A stretch of 64,000 bases of DNA from Aliiglaciecola lipolytica. Its GTDB lineage: Bacteria; Pseudomonadota; Gammaproteobacteria; Enterobacterales; Alteromonadaceae. The DNA lies in the NCBI RefSeq assembly GCF_018860635.1, contig NZ_JAHKPT010000022.1:93574-157573 (forward strand), given 5' to 3'. The position numbers were made by a program, and so were the translations under genes. The notes beneath the pieces are model-generated. The model ran no database searches, was not told where the DNA came from, and worked only from the letters and a program-made list of their open reading frames with translations. Positions 38,480 through 47,187 of this stretch are shown here, piece after piece; position 1 is the first letter of the stretch; each line of letters starts with the position of its first letter.

Positions 38480-38926
38480 ATGAATAAATTAGCTACAGCT
38501 GTATGTGCAAGTTCGCTGGCGATGATGTCTGTGTTTACTTATCAAGTGTACGCCCATGGTGATGTTACGCCGCAAGCAGTTGATGTAAGTAGTTTGCCTG
38601 AATTAGGTGAGGAGTGGCGTGAGACAAATCCATTTACTGGTAATGAGCAAGCAATAAAAGTAGGTGACTCCGCCTACAACCAGAACTGCGCTCGTTGTCA
38701 TGGCCTTGCGGTGATCTCTGGTGGAATAACCCCGGATTTACGTAAACTGAATGATCCTAATGAATTTTTTAGCAGTGAAGAAGCGGATGCTTGGTTCATG
38801 AGCCGTATTCGTCATGGCGCAGTAGTGGATGGCCGAGTTTATATGCCTCCGTTTGAAGGTATTTTAAGCCAAGAAGCAATGTGGGCAATTAAAGCATACA
38901 TTGAAACTCGTGACGTGCCAGAGTAA
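38480..38926 (+). CDS. pedF: Cytochrome c-550 PedF
   Basis: PedF is the soluble periplasmic cytochrome that takes electrons from the quinoprotein alcohol dehydrogenase and passes them to the respiratory chain. The 148-residue precursor has a signal peptide ending near VYAHG, one haem site CARCH around residue 71, and an axial Met in YMPPFEG. Length and spacing match PedF. The gene opens the pedF-pedG pair, with pedG starting 3 bp after its stop, and the dehydrogenase follows 425 bp further on. GGAG sits about 7 bases before the ATG. Confidence 0.92.
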   Translation: MNKLATAVCASSLAMMSVFTYQVYAHGDVTPQAVDVSSLPELGEEWRETNPFTGNEQAIKVGDSAYNQNCARCHGLAVISGGITPDLRKLNDPNEFFSSEEADAWFMSRIRHGAVVDGRVYMPPFEGILSQEAMWAIKAYIETRDVPE

Positions 38927-38929
38927 GCC

Positions 38930-39823
38930 ATGAGTAGTCAACTTGGGTGTCGCTACCTGATTGCAGGAATTGTACTCTTTATGAGTATGTTTCCTGCTGC
39001 TTCGATGGCGCGTAGTTTTGATGACATCATGGAGTCTGGTTACATCTCGGTGGCTGTCTATAACGACTTTCCACCCTATTCGTTCAAACAAGGGGACGAA
39101 CCAAAGGGCATTGATGTAGATGTTGCCAAAGAAGTAGCCAAGCAGCTTGAGCTAGATATTCGCTGGATGTGGATTACCGCAGATGAGAACCTCGAAGATG
39201 ATATGCGCAATGCTATCTGGAAAGGCCACATCATCACTCGGGAAAAAGCCGATTTGATGATGCGAGTGCCATACGATCGAAAGTTCAGCTACGCAATTGA
39301 CGGCTATGGATTACCTAAAAACGAAATGGTGGTGATGTTTGGTCCCTATCATCGAGAGAGTTGGGCAATCCTCAAAGATACCAAAAAAACCAATAACATC
39401 GACACCTTAGCTATCTTTCAGTATGAAAAAATTGCGGTTGAAATCGATTCTTTACCGAGTTTTTTTCTAGGCGCAACAATAGGTGGACGTTTACGCGATA
39501 ACATTATTCATAGCAAAGATATTTTCGAAGCAATCGACCTGCTGAAAAAACAAGAAGTTGCGGCCGTCTCTGGTATGCGTTCGCAATTAGAGTGGGGAAT
39601 GCCTGATATTGAACCGCGCTTCACGATAAATGCCGCTGGTTTGGCAGCTATCAGCATTAAATCTTGGGACATTGGAATGGCGGTACAACAAGATTTTCGT
39701 CAGCTGGCGTATGCTATTGAAGATCAAATCACCCTGATGGTCGACGACAAGCGAATGCAATCTATCTTTGACAGTTACGGCATCACTTTTGAACCAGCCA
39801 GCCTGTATCAACAAAGTAAATAA
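38930..39823 (+). CDS. pedG: Quinoprotein-associated periplasmic solute-binding protein (PedG, MxaJ/XoxJ type)
   Basis: This 297-residue exported protein has a signal peptide (GIVLFMSMFPAASMA) and the family-3 solute-binding fold: SGYISVAVYNDFPPYSF, GIDVDVAKEVAKQL, then ADLMMRVPYDRKFSYA. Relatives called MxaJ, XoxJ or PedG lie beside quinoprotein dehydrogenases and are thought to activate or stabilise the dehydrogenase rather than transport anything. It follows pedF by 3 bp. Spacing to the dehydrogenase gene is larger than usual, so the latter may have its own promoter. Confidence 0.9.
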   Translation: MSSQLGCRYLIAGIVLFMSMFPAASMARSFDDIMESGYISVAVYNDFPPYSFKQGDEPKGIDVDVAKEVAKQLELDIRWMWITADENLEDDMRNAIWKGHIITREKADLMMRVPYDRKFSYAIDGYGLPKNEMVVMFGPYHRESWAILKDTKKTNNIDTLAIFQYEKIAVEIDSLPSFFLGATIGGRLRDNIIHSKDIFEAIDLLKKQEVAAVSGMRSQLEWGMPDIEPRFTINAAGLAAISIKSWDIGMAVQQDFRQLAYAIEDQITLMVDDKRMQSIFDSYGITFEPASLYQQSK

Positions 39824-40248
39824 CACCCTTGGTTAGAGCCGCAGTGCTCTAATCAATTTTCAATCTGTAATTTCCCCTCCTCATTTGTGCAATTAGTTTT
39901 TTGAATTTGCCTAATAATCCGCAAACGCTGTTGAAAGTGAATTAACAAGCAAATAGTGAAAAAAAGTATTTACGTTGTTTGGGACTTTAGAATGCGTAAT
40001 TTTTTGCTAAGTACTACTACTAACGGACTAAGAATGATAATCCAAGGTTCAATGGTTGTTAACAAGTTGTTGTTCGATACTAATTCACGACGGCTAAGGT
40101 GGTGAAAGCAGTTTAATACGTTTTACCGCAAGAGACGGACAATTACATTAAATCCCGGGGATACCAGTCAGTACGTAGGACCGCCTCGGAAAAACAATAA
40201 AGGCGGTGTAACGCCTTAAAGTACCTGTTGAACTACTGGAGAATTCTA
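39824..40248 (+). promoter_or_regulatory. Long upstream region of the alcohol dehydrogenase gene
   Basis: These 425 bases contain no gene. A hairpin ACCGCCT/AGGCGGT (40170-40176, 40201-40207) lies 41 bases before the dehydrogenase ATG in the likely untranslated leader, and GGACTAAGA at about 40025 resembles the GACTAAAG octamer seen elsewhere. The length suggests a regulated promoter, as expected for a strongly induced dehydrogenase. Confidence 0.4.
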
Positions 40249-42012
40249 ATGAAAAGCCGAAAAATTTCAGGCCAATTGCTTAGTACGACACTTGGCCTAT
40301 CCCTCGCGTTTGGGGTGTTAAGTGCAAGTGCGCATGCCGCAGTCACAGATAAAGATATTATCAACGACCAGCAAACCACAGATGATGTGGTTAGTTATGG
40401 TCTTGGTCCTCGTGGTCAGCGATACAGTCCACTTGATACTCTGAATACCAAAAATGTCAAAAAAATGCATCCTGTTTGGGCTTTCTCCTTAGGGGGCGAG
40501 AAACAACGTGGTCAAGAATCACAGCCAATAGTGAAAGATGGTGTGATGTACGTGACGGGGTCCTATTCTCGAGTGTATGCAATTGATGTGGACACTGGTG
40601 ATGAACTTTGGCAGTACGAAGCTCGACTACCTGATGGCATCATGCCTTGTTGTGATGTGATTAACCGTGGTGTGGCAATCTATGATGACTTGGTTATCTT
40701 CGGTACGCTAGATGCAATATTGGTCGCCTTGGATCAGAAAACCGGTAAGGTTCGCTGGCGTAAAAAGATGGGTGATTACAAAGCAGGTTACTCATCTACT
40801 GCAGCACCTATGATCGTTAAAGGTATGGTCGTGACGGGGATATCTGGTGGTGAGTTTGGGGTAGTGGGTAAAGTTGAAGCCCGAGATGCTAAAACCGGTG
40901 AGTTAATTTGGTTGCGTCCCACTGTAGAAGGCCACATGGGATACCTCAATGGTAAAGAGAACGGTATTACTGGCGGCGAAGCAAACAAAACCTGGACCGG
41001 CGACCTGTGGAAAACTGGTGGCGCAGCTACTTGGTTAGGAGGCACCTATGATCCAGATACAGATTTGATATTTATGGGTACTGGTAACCCAGCACCATGG
41101 AACTCCCACCTACGTCCAGGTGACAACTTATACAGTTCATCCCGTTTAGCCATCGATCCTGATACTGGAAAAATTGTTTGGCATTTTCAAACCACGCCAC
41201 ATGATGGTTGGGATTTTGATGGTGTGAATGAAGTTATTGCGTTTGACTATAAAGATGGCCGCAAAACGGTAAAAGCAGCAGCAACCGCAGATAGAAATGG
41301 TTACTTTTATGTTCTTAACCGTGAAGATGGTAAGTTCATTCGCGGATTTCCATTTGTTAACGGGATTACTTGGGCTACGGGCTTAGATGAAAACGGACGC
41401 CCAATTTTTAGTGAAACAGGTCGTCCAGGAAATCCAGCCGACTCTGAGTCAGGTGAGAAGGGTAAATCAATCTTTTCTGTACCTGCATTCTTAGGTGGTA
41501 AAAACTGGATGCCTATGGCTTACAGTCAAGATACTGGATTGTTCTATGTACCTTCTAATGAATGGGGCATGGACATTTGGAATGAGCCGGTAAATTACAA
41601 AAAAGGTGCGGCTTATTTAGGTTCTGGCTTTACCATTAAACCTATTTTCGACCACATAGGTTCATTAAAAGCGGTTGATCCTAAAACCGGCGAATTGGTC
41701 TGGGAATTCAAAAATAAATCGCCTTTATGGGGTGGTGTATTGGCCACTGCTGGTAACTTAGTTTTCACTGGAACACCTGAAGGTTATTTATATGGCTTTA
41801 ATGCCAAGACTGGTGAAGTCGTTTATAAGTTTAATACTGGATCAGGCATTGTTGGCTCGCCTGTGACTTGGGAAAAAGACGGTGAACAATACCTGAGCGT
41901 GTTATCTGGATGGGGGGGCGCTGTTCCATTGTGGGGCGGTGAAGTTGCTAAGACCATCAAAGATATCAACCAAGGAGGAACCGTTTGGACCTTTAAATTG
42001 CCACGCAGTTAA
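40249..42012 (+). CDS. PQQ-dependent alcohol dehydrogenase, lanthanide-type signature
   Basis: This 587-residue periplasmic quinoprotein oxidises primary alcohols to aldehydes and passes electrons to PedF. It has a signal peptide ([10 protein letters not shown]), an eight-bladed propeller with tryptophan-docking repeats (TGKIVWHF and similar), and the neighbouring Cys pair in MPCCDV (134-135) that stacks on PQQ. Metal ligands are Glu202 in GGEFG, Asn280 in TGNPAPWN, the catalytic Asp322 and Asp324 in WDFDGVNE. The second Asp, two residues after the catalytic one, is the mark of lanthanide-dependent enzymes (XoxF, PedH); calcium enzymes have Ala or Ser there. I prefer ATG 40249 with GGAG 7 bases upstream. 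The type is ExaA/PedH-like by overall motifs. Confidence 0.93.
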   Translation: MKSRKISGQLLSTTLGLSLAFGVLSASAHAAVTDKDIINDQQTTDDVVSYGLGPRGQRYSPLDTLNTKNVKKMHPVWAFSLGGEKQRGQESQPIVKDGVMYVTGSYSRVYAIDVDTGDELWQYEARLPDGIMPCCDVINRGVAIYDDLVIFGTLDAILVALDQKTGKVRWRKKMGDYKAGYSSTAAPMIVKGMVVTGISGGEFGVVGKVEARDAKTGELIWLRPTVEGHMGYLNGKENGITGGEANKTWTGDLWKTGGAATWLGGTYDPDTDLIFMGTGNPAPWNSHLRPGDNLYSSSRLAIDPDTGKIVWHFQTTPHDGWDFDGVNEVIAFDYKDGRKTVKAAATADRNGYFYVLNREDGKFIRGFPFVNGITWATGLDENGRPIFSETGRPGNPADSESGEKGKSIFSVPAFLGGKNWMPMAYSQDTGLFYVPSNEWGMDIWNEPVNYKKGAAYLGSGFTIKPIFDHIGSLKAVDPKTGELVWEFKNKSPLWGGVLATAGNLVFTGTPEGYLYGFNAKTGEVVYKFNTGSGIVGSPVTWEKDGEQYLSVLSGWGGAVPLWGGEVAKTIKDINQGGTVWTFKLPRS

Positions 42013-42021
42013 TGTTGGCGC

Positions 42022-42060
42022 CGTGACAAGGGGGGGTCCCACCATCTTGTCACGTTTTTT
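42022..42060 (+). terminator. Rho-independent terminator of the alcohol dehydrogenase gene
   Basis: CGTGACAAG and CTTGTCACG (42022-42030, 42046-42054) form a 9-bp stem with a 15-base loop, followed by six T residues. The dehydrogenase transcript probably ends here, so the NosR-like gene is a separate unit or gets read-through. Confidence 0.9.
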
Positions 42061-42155
42061 ATTTAAGTGGTCTGGCAGCTGTATTTGTCAGACCGTTTTT
42101 AATTTGATTACGTCAGCTTGTTTATCAACTGAGGCAAATTAGGAAGCCAATTGCC

Positions 42156-44246
42156 ATGATGCTTGTTCGCAATTGTTTAATCATATTCGCAATCACCTTC
42201 TTGCATAGCGTAGCGCAGGCGTCTGCCATACCTGAAGAACAAATCAAACAAATATTTCCTAAAGCCACGTTAATCGGTGAAACCCTAGCGGAGTATCCGG
42301 TACAACCGGTATATCAACTTCAAGAATTACTTGGTTACGTATTTCAAACAAATGACTTAGTCGAACTTCCGGGTTTTTCAGGCGACAAAATTAACCTTTT
42401 GATTGGACTCGACACTTTAGGCAACATCAAAGGGATTCAAATTTTAGCGCATCATGAGCCAATATTTCTGCATGGTTTAGGTCCTGAGCCATTAAATGCA
42501 TTCATTGCCCAATACATTGGTAAAAACGTATCCAATCGAATCATAGTAGACAAAGCCGCTAACGATACCAATCCCGATGACAACACTGTACATGTTGATG
42601 GCGTTACCAAAGCCACGGTCTCTGTGATTGTGGTCAATGACACTGTTTTGTTGTCTTCTTTGCAAGTGGCTAGAAATATGTTGGAGGGTTTTACAGTTGC
42701 GCCTTTAGCTACCCCTAACGACGATTTTCAGCCACTCACATGGCAACAACTTTTAGACAAAAACTATGTGCAAAAATGGACGCTAACCCGAGAACAATTT
42801 GAACAACAATTACATGCCGCATTAGAAGACTTTCCAACAGATACATTCACCACCGAACAAGGTGATGAATTTACTATTTACTACGCCTATTTGAATGCTC
42901 CTAGTATTGGCATTAATTTGCTTGGTGAGGGTGAGTACCAACGATTAATGGACGGATTAAAGCCTAACGAACAAGCGTTTGCGGTTATGTCAGAAGGTTT
43001 TTATCACTATCTGGAAGATGATTTCAAGCCAGGTACAGTGGCAAACCAGATTAGTTTGGAGCAAGGCAGTTTACCGCTGGCGATGCGGGATTTAAATTTT
43101 TATAGCTTTACTGAGCCTAGCCTAGCGCAACAAGCGCCAATCGCCGATGATTTACAACTGTTTGTGGTTAATACGCAGTCGGGATTTAATCCTAGTTTAC
43201 CGATGCAGTTTTCCCTCAATATAACAGTGGCTAAAAACCACCTCGTACAACAACAAGCTAGTTTTCAGAATGAATATAAGTTGCCATTGTCTCTTTTTGA
43301 TATTGCGGAGGCTGTTGAAGTTGAGGCCGCTACACCGCCATGGGTAAGAATATGGGAATCTCGGATTGCTGTGATAAGCGTTTTAGTTATTAGCTTAATC
43401 GCCGTCACTTTTATTTTCGTCTATCAGCATCGGTTGTCTGCTAATCAAAAACTTTTCCGTGTGGTACGTTGGGGGTTCATGTTTTTCACCCTGTTTTTCA
43501 TCGGTTGGTATGCGCAAGGGCAACTATCGGTAGTTAATATATTTCCAATTATTCAAAGTCTATTCAAAGGCTTTGAAATTCAAATGTATTTAATGGATCC
43601 GGTGTTGTTTATTTTGTGGATCTACGTTTTTATCAGCTTGTTTATAGTCGGCCGTGGAATATTTTGTGGGTGGTTATGTCCTTTTGGCGCATTGCAGGAA
43701 ATGCTTGGTTGGGTGGCTAAAAAGTTACGTATTCGCCAAAAGAAAGTGCCGTATTGGTTACACAGCAAGTTGTGGTGGATTAAATATGCAATATTGATAG
43801 GGCTGGTATTTACCTCAATTTATTCGCTGGGCACTGCGGAAGTGTTGTCAGAAGTTGAACCTTTTAAAACGACGATTACCTTGCAGTTTTATCGTTATTG
43901 GCCATTTGTTGTGTATTCCTTGGTACTACTTGGCGCGGGTTTATTTATTAATAAGTTCTACTGTCGGTATGTATGCCCATTGGGGGCTGGATTAGCTATT
44001 TTAGGCTATTTCCATATGGGGGAATGGCTAACCCGCAGGAAAGACTGTGGCTCTCCGTGCACCTTATGCCACCATAAATGTGATATCAAAGCTATCACCC
44101 CAAAAGGTGAGATTAATTACAATGAATGCGTTCAGTGTTTGGAATGTATTGTGTATTACAACAATGATGATTTATGCCCCCCGCTTAAAAAGAATAAGCG
44201 CAAAAAAATGGGTAAAGCCATCGACGTTTCTCAGCAAGCAGTTTAA
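42156..44246 (+). CDS. NosR-like FMN-binding, iron-sulfur membrane protein
   Basis: This 696-residue protein has the NosR architecture. After a signal peptide comes a periplasmic FMN-binding domain with the flavinylation pattern Asp148-Gly-Val-Thr-Lys-Ala-Thr154 (Thr154 is the expected covalent FMN site), then membrane segments from about residue 403, two CxxxCP motifs (C504/C508, C603/C607), and a C-terminal pair of 4Fe-4S sites (C631, C635, C638, C642 and C658, C661, C664, C674). NosR moves electrons from the membrane to periplasmic nitrous oxide reductase. No nosZ or other nos gene is here, so I infer electron transfer to another periplasmic copper or haem enzyme in this block. Confidence 0.82.
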   Translation: MMLVRNCLIIFAITFLHSVAQASAIPEEQIKQIFPKATLIGETLAEYPVQPVYQLQELLGYVFQTNDLVELPGFSGDKINLLIGLDTLGNIKGIQILAHHEPIFLHGLGPEPLNAFIAQYIGKNVSNRIIVDKAANDTNPDDNTVHVDGVTKATVSVIVVNDTVLLSSLQVARNMLEGFTVAPLATPNDDFQPLTWQQLLDKNYVQKWTLTREQFEQQLHAALEDFPTDTFTTEQGDEFTIYYAYLNAPSIGINLLGEGEYQRLMDGLKPNEQAFAVMSEGFYHYLEDDFKPGTVANQISLEQGSLPLAMRDLNFYSFTEPSLAQQAPIADDLQLFVVNTQSGFNPSLPMQFSLNITVAKNHLVQQQASFQNEYKLPLSLFDIAEAVEVEAATPPWVRIWESRIAVISVLVISLIAVTFIFVYQHRLSANQKLFRVVRWGFMFFTLFFIGWYAQGQLSVVNIFPIIQSLFKGFEIQMYLMDPVLFILWIYVFISLFIVGRGIFCGWLCPFGALQEMLGWVAKKLRIRQKKVPYWLHSKLWWIKYAILIGLVFTSIYSLGTAEVLSEVEPFKTTITLQFYRYWPFVVYSLVLLGAGLFINKFYCRYVCPLGAGLAILGYFHMGEWLTRRKDCGSPCTLCHHKCDIKAITPKGEINYNECVQCLECIVYYNNDDLCPPLKKNKRKKMGKAIDVSQQAV

Positions 44247-44281
44247 ACACTGTATCTTTTATTTGGTGTTTAGTTTCCGTT

Positions 44282-44312
44282 CCTGAATCTATATAGATTC
44301 AGGCTTTCGTGC
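44282..44312 (+). terminator. Palindromic hairpin after the NosR-like gene
   Basis: CCTGAATCTAT and ATAGATTCAGG make a perfect 22-bp palindrome (44282-44303), followed by CTTTCGTGCTTT. It resembles a weak terminator and may separate the NosR-like gene from the copper genes; GACTAAAG at 44333-44340 follows. Confidence 0.5.
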
Positions 44313-44469
44313 TTTATCTTCCGCGCTGCATTGACTAAAGATGCACTATGTTTCAATTATTTAACCCACTGAATTGCTAATAGGGTGCGACAATATGTCG
44401 CATTGTTGATAGCACTTAAGTTTCTATAATGGTCGCCAATCATCGTTATTGTTTATATTGGAATAGGCC

Positions 44470-44952
44470 ATGCGTATTTTGCTCTGGCAACTCACATTTG
44501 TATTTTCTTTGTGTTCTTTTAGCGTGCTTGCACACGACTTTAATGCTGGCAAATTACAGATTGAGCATCCATGGGCTCGACCGACTGCGCCTGTTGTAAC
44601 AACGGGGGCCGTGTACCTAAACATCCACAATCCCAGTGCTGAATCGGAAAAGTTAATTGCCGTAAAAGTACCTGAAAATATTGCTTCATCGGTTCAAATA
44701 CATCAAACCACCTTCAATCAGGATATGGCCAGAATGCGTGAAGCCCGCGATGGTTTAATTATTCCAGCTAAAGGAGAATTAGCGCTACTCCCCAAAGGCG
44801 CGCACATCATGTTGCTTGGCCTTAAAAAGCAATTACAAAAAGGCGATAAATTTATCGCGACTTTGCAATTCGAACACAGTGGAGAGCTACCCGTCGAGGT
44901 TTGGGTAGAAGATAAACCTAATCAGTCTGCCACTGAAGGCTCGCATCACTAG
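44470..44952 (+). CDS. Periplasmic copper chaperone PCu(A)C
   Basis: PCu(A)C proteins bind Cu(I) in the periplasm and deliver it to copper centres, classically Cu(A) of cytochrome oxidase. The 160-residue precursor has a signal peptide (VFSLCSFSVLAH) and the family motif: His78 in IHQTT, Met89 in MARMRE, and His112-Ile-Met114 in GAHIM, spaced almost exactly as in the HX10MX21HXM consensus. A His-His pair ends the protein. The mature N-terminus begins with His, another possible ligand. It precedes the MbnP gene by 37 bp, and I infer that the pair with MbnP/MbnH handles periplasmic copper. Confidence 0.9.
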   Translation: MRILLWQLTFVFSLCSFSVLAHDFNAGKLQIEHPWARPTAPVVTTGAVYLNIHNPSAESEKLIAVKVPENIASSVQIHQTTFNQDMARMREARDGLIIPAKGELALLPKGAHIMLLGLKKQLQKGDKFIATLQFEHSGELPVEVWVEDKPNQSATEGSHH

Positions 44953-44989
44953 TAATTCATCATTAACCACTCATTATTAGAGAACTATT

Positions 44990-45949
44990 ATGCAAATGAA
45001 TGCACGTTTTATATCTACCAGTATCGCCGGATTATTTGGTCTTAGTGTTTTAACAGGGTGCGGTGGAAGCAGTTCCAGCGACGATACTTTAGTGGCTCCT
45101 GTAGCCACAGCTTTTAAACTTAACTTTAAAGCTATGAGCGGTTCTGAAGAAATCAATTGTGACACCATGCTAACAGGATACGGCAGTGATCAGAGTTACA
45201 GTGTTGGTTTGAGTGATCTGCGTTTTTATGTGAGCAATATTAAATTTTATGACCAGTATGATGTAGAGATTGAGATCACATTAGATGAAAACGAATTCCA
45301 GTATCAAAACGCTGAAGGTTTTGTTGGACTAGTAGATATGACCAGCAATTCAAGTGGTTCTTGCCAATCTGATGCAATCGCGTTTAGTGAAGGTACCGCT
45401 CGGACAAATACCTCAATAACTGGGACGTTGTTTGATACTGGCGTCACTAAAGTGACCTTTGATGTTGGTGTTCCCCAAGGCGTAATGAAAGATGTAATTG
45501 CGACCAACTCAGCTGAAGACGCTCCTTCTCCATTAAATGAAATGTATTGGTCTTGGGCAGATGGTTATCGCCATTTCGTGATGAACTTTGCCATTGAAGA
45601 TACCAATGGGATTGCTGGTGAAGGTTACTTACACATAGGTAGTCGCGGATGTGGTGGAGATGGATTGCTTGCACTTGAAGGTAAAGATGAGTGTGACTTT
45701 GTAAATACCCCCAAAGTCGAACTCATTGATTTTGATCCGGCGGTAAATACTGTGGTGATTGATGTGCAAAAGGTGTTGAACGATGTGGCGTTTGCATCAA
45801 CAAATGGAACCGATGCACCTGCTGTAAGTTGCCACTCCGCGCCTAGTTCTACACAAGTGGACTGCGGCCCTATATTCGTTAACTTTGGGATTGACGGGGA
45901 CACTGGAGAAGCGACTGCCAGCAGCAATCTAACCGTGAGTATGGAATGA
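44990..45949 (+). CDS. mbnP: MbnP family copper-binding lipoprotein
   Basis: MbnP proteins, first seen in methanobactin operons, bind copper through a Trp that the partner MbnH oxidises to kynurenine. This 319-residue protein has a lipobox LTGC (Cys24), and the family core EMYWSWADGYRHF at residues 184-196, which holds the candidate Trp187 and Trp189, plus HIGSRGCGG around residue 215 and several Cys pairs. It is followed after 71 bp by its MbnH partner and preceded by the copper chaperone. No methanobactin precursor (mbnA) is visible, so it serves a general copper role. Assignment rests on the recognisable MbnP core and gene pairing. Confidence 0.83.
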   Translation: MQMNARFISTSIAGLFGLSVLTGCGGSSSSDDTLVAPVATAFKLNFKAMSGSEEINCDTMLTGYGSDQSYSVGLSDLRFYVSNIKFYDQYDVEIEITLDENEFQYQNAEGFVGLVDMTSNSSGSCQSDAIAFSEGTARTNTSITGTLFDTGVTKVTFDVGVPQGVMKDVIATNSAEDAPSPLNEMYWSWADGYRHFVMNFAIEDTNGIAGEGYLHIGSRGCGGDGLLALEGKDECDFVNTPKVELIDFDPAVNTVVIDVQKVLNDVAFASTNGTDAPAVSCHSAPSSTQVDCGPIFVNFGIDGDTGEATASSNLTVSME

Positions 45950-46020
45950 TTTTCAACGTTTTTGTTGAATCTTCGTTTTGCCTTATTAGATATTTATTTT
46001 AGTGCAATTAAAGTGATGAT

Positions 46021-47187
46021 ATGAAGTACATTTTTGCAGTCGTGATAGTGGCAATGTTAAGTGCCTGTAATCAATCGTCCACTACGACGGTGGAAGAAAG
46101 TGTGCAACAAGAAACCCTAAGGGAATTGTTGGATCTACCTGAGCATATGGCGGTGCCAGCAATTCCTGATTTTAACCCGCTCACACGGGAAAAAATTGAA
46201 CTGGGTCGTTTTTTGTTTTACGACAAACGCTTGTCTGCTAATCAAACTCAATCTTGTGAATCATGTCACGACCAGCAATTGGCTTTTTCTGATGGTTTAG
46301 AAGTGCCAACAGGCTCCACCGGCCATCAATTAACCCGCAACAGTCAAGGTTTGGCAAATGTGGTTTATCATTCGACATTCACTTGGAGCAACGATACGTT
46401 TCTGGAACTTGAAGATCAGCTAAATGTGCCTATTCGTGCCGATAATCCTATTGAATTAGGCGTTACTGACTCGGAACTTGAAGAAGTGTTAGCACGCTTT
46501 GATGCTGATCCCGTTTATGTTGAAATGTTTGCAAATGCTTTTCCTGAGAGTGATACAGGCGCCACAATCAATAAAATCATTTTTTCTTTAGCCAGCTTTG
46601 TGCGCACCATGATAAGTGCCGGTAGCGCTTATGATCAGTACTTACTGGGCGATAAAACCGCACTGACAGAACAGCAAAAATTGGGATTTCAATTATTTAA
46701 TGGTGAAAGGTTCGAGTGTTTCCATTGCCATACTGGTGCAAACTTTTCTGTTTCCTATCGAGACTCCAATACAAATTCAGGCAACATCCAATTCCCATTT
46801 TTCAATAACGGTTTGTACAACGTTGATGGCGAGGGCAGTTACCCCGCAAGCGATCAAGGTTTATACGATTTAACCTTAAATGAAGCTGATAAAGGGTTGT
46901 TCAGGCCACAAAGTCTTCGCAATATCGAATTAACTGCGCCTTACATGCACGATGGCAGTATTGCCACATTGCGGGAAGTCATCGAGCACTATGCCCGTGG
47001 TGGGCGTTTAATCGAATATGGTGAAAACGCCGGTGACGGTAATTTAAGTCCGTTGAAGTCTGGACTCATCTTGGGATTTGTCGCAAGTGATGAAGAGATA
47101 GATGCTGTGATCGCTTTTTTAGAGTCACTTACCGATTACGAATTTATTAATAACCCTAAATTTTCAAACCCTTTTGAAGAGCAATAA
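46021..47187 (+). CDS. mbnH: MbnH-type di-haem cytochrome c peroxidase family enzyme (lipoprotein)
   Basis: MbnH belongs to the MauG/cytochrome c peroxidase superfamily and oxidises a Trp in MbnP to kynurenine. The 388-residue precursor has a lipobox LSAC (Cys16) and two c-haem sites, CESCH (79-83) and CFHCH (233-237), with the superfamily motif APYMHDGS around residue 306. Length and haem spacing match MbnH rather than the longer peroxidases. The previous gene encodes the MbnP substrate. Its stop TAA overlaps the next start as TAATG, so the beta-barrel gene is translationally coupled. Confidence 0.85.
   Translation: MKYIFAVVIVAMLSACNQSSTTTVEESVQQETLRELLDLPEHMAVPAIPDFNPLTREKIELGRFLFYDKRLSANQTQSCESCHDQQLAFSDGLEVPTGSTGHQLTRNSQGLANVVYHSTFTWSNDTFLELEDQLNVPIRADNPIELGVTDSELEEVLARFDADPVYVEMFANAFPESDTGATINKIIFSLASFVRTMISAGSAYDQYLLGDKTALTEQQKLGFQLFNGERFECFHCHTGANFSVSYRDSNTNSGNIQFPFFNNGLYNVDGEGSYPASDQGLYDLTLNEADKGLFRPQSLRNIELTAPYMHDGSIATLREVIEHYARGGRLIEYGENAGDGNLSPLKSGLILGFVASDEEIDAVIAFLESLTDYEFINNPKFSNPFEEQ

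Noticed and set aside
42156..44246. NosR-like gene as proof of denitrification
   Set aside because: No nosZ, nosD, nosF, nosY or nosL is in the window, so nitrous oxide reduction is not supported here.
44990..47187. MbnP/MbnH as part of a methanobactin operon
   Set aside because: I see no mbnA precursor, mbnB or mbnC gene in the neighbourhood, so methanobactin production is not supported.
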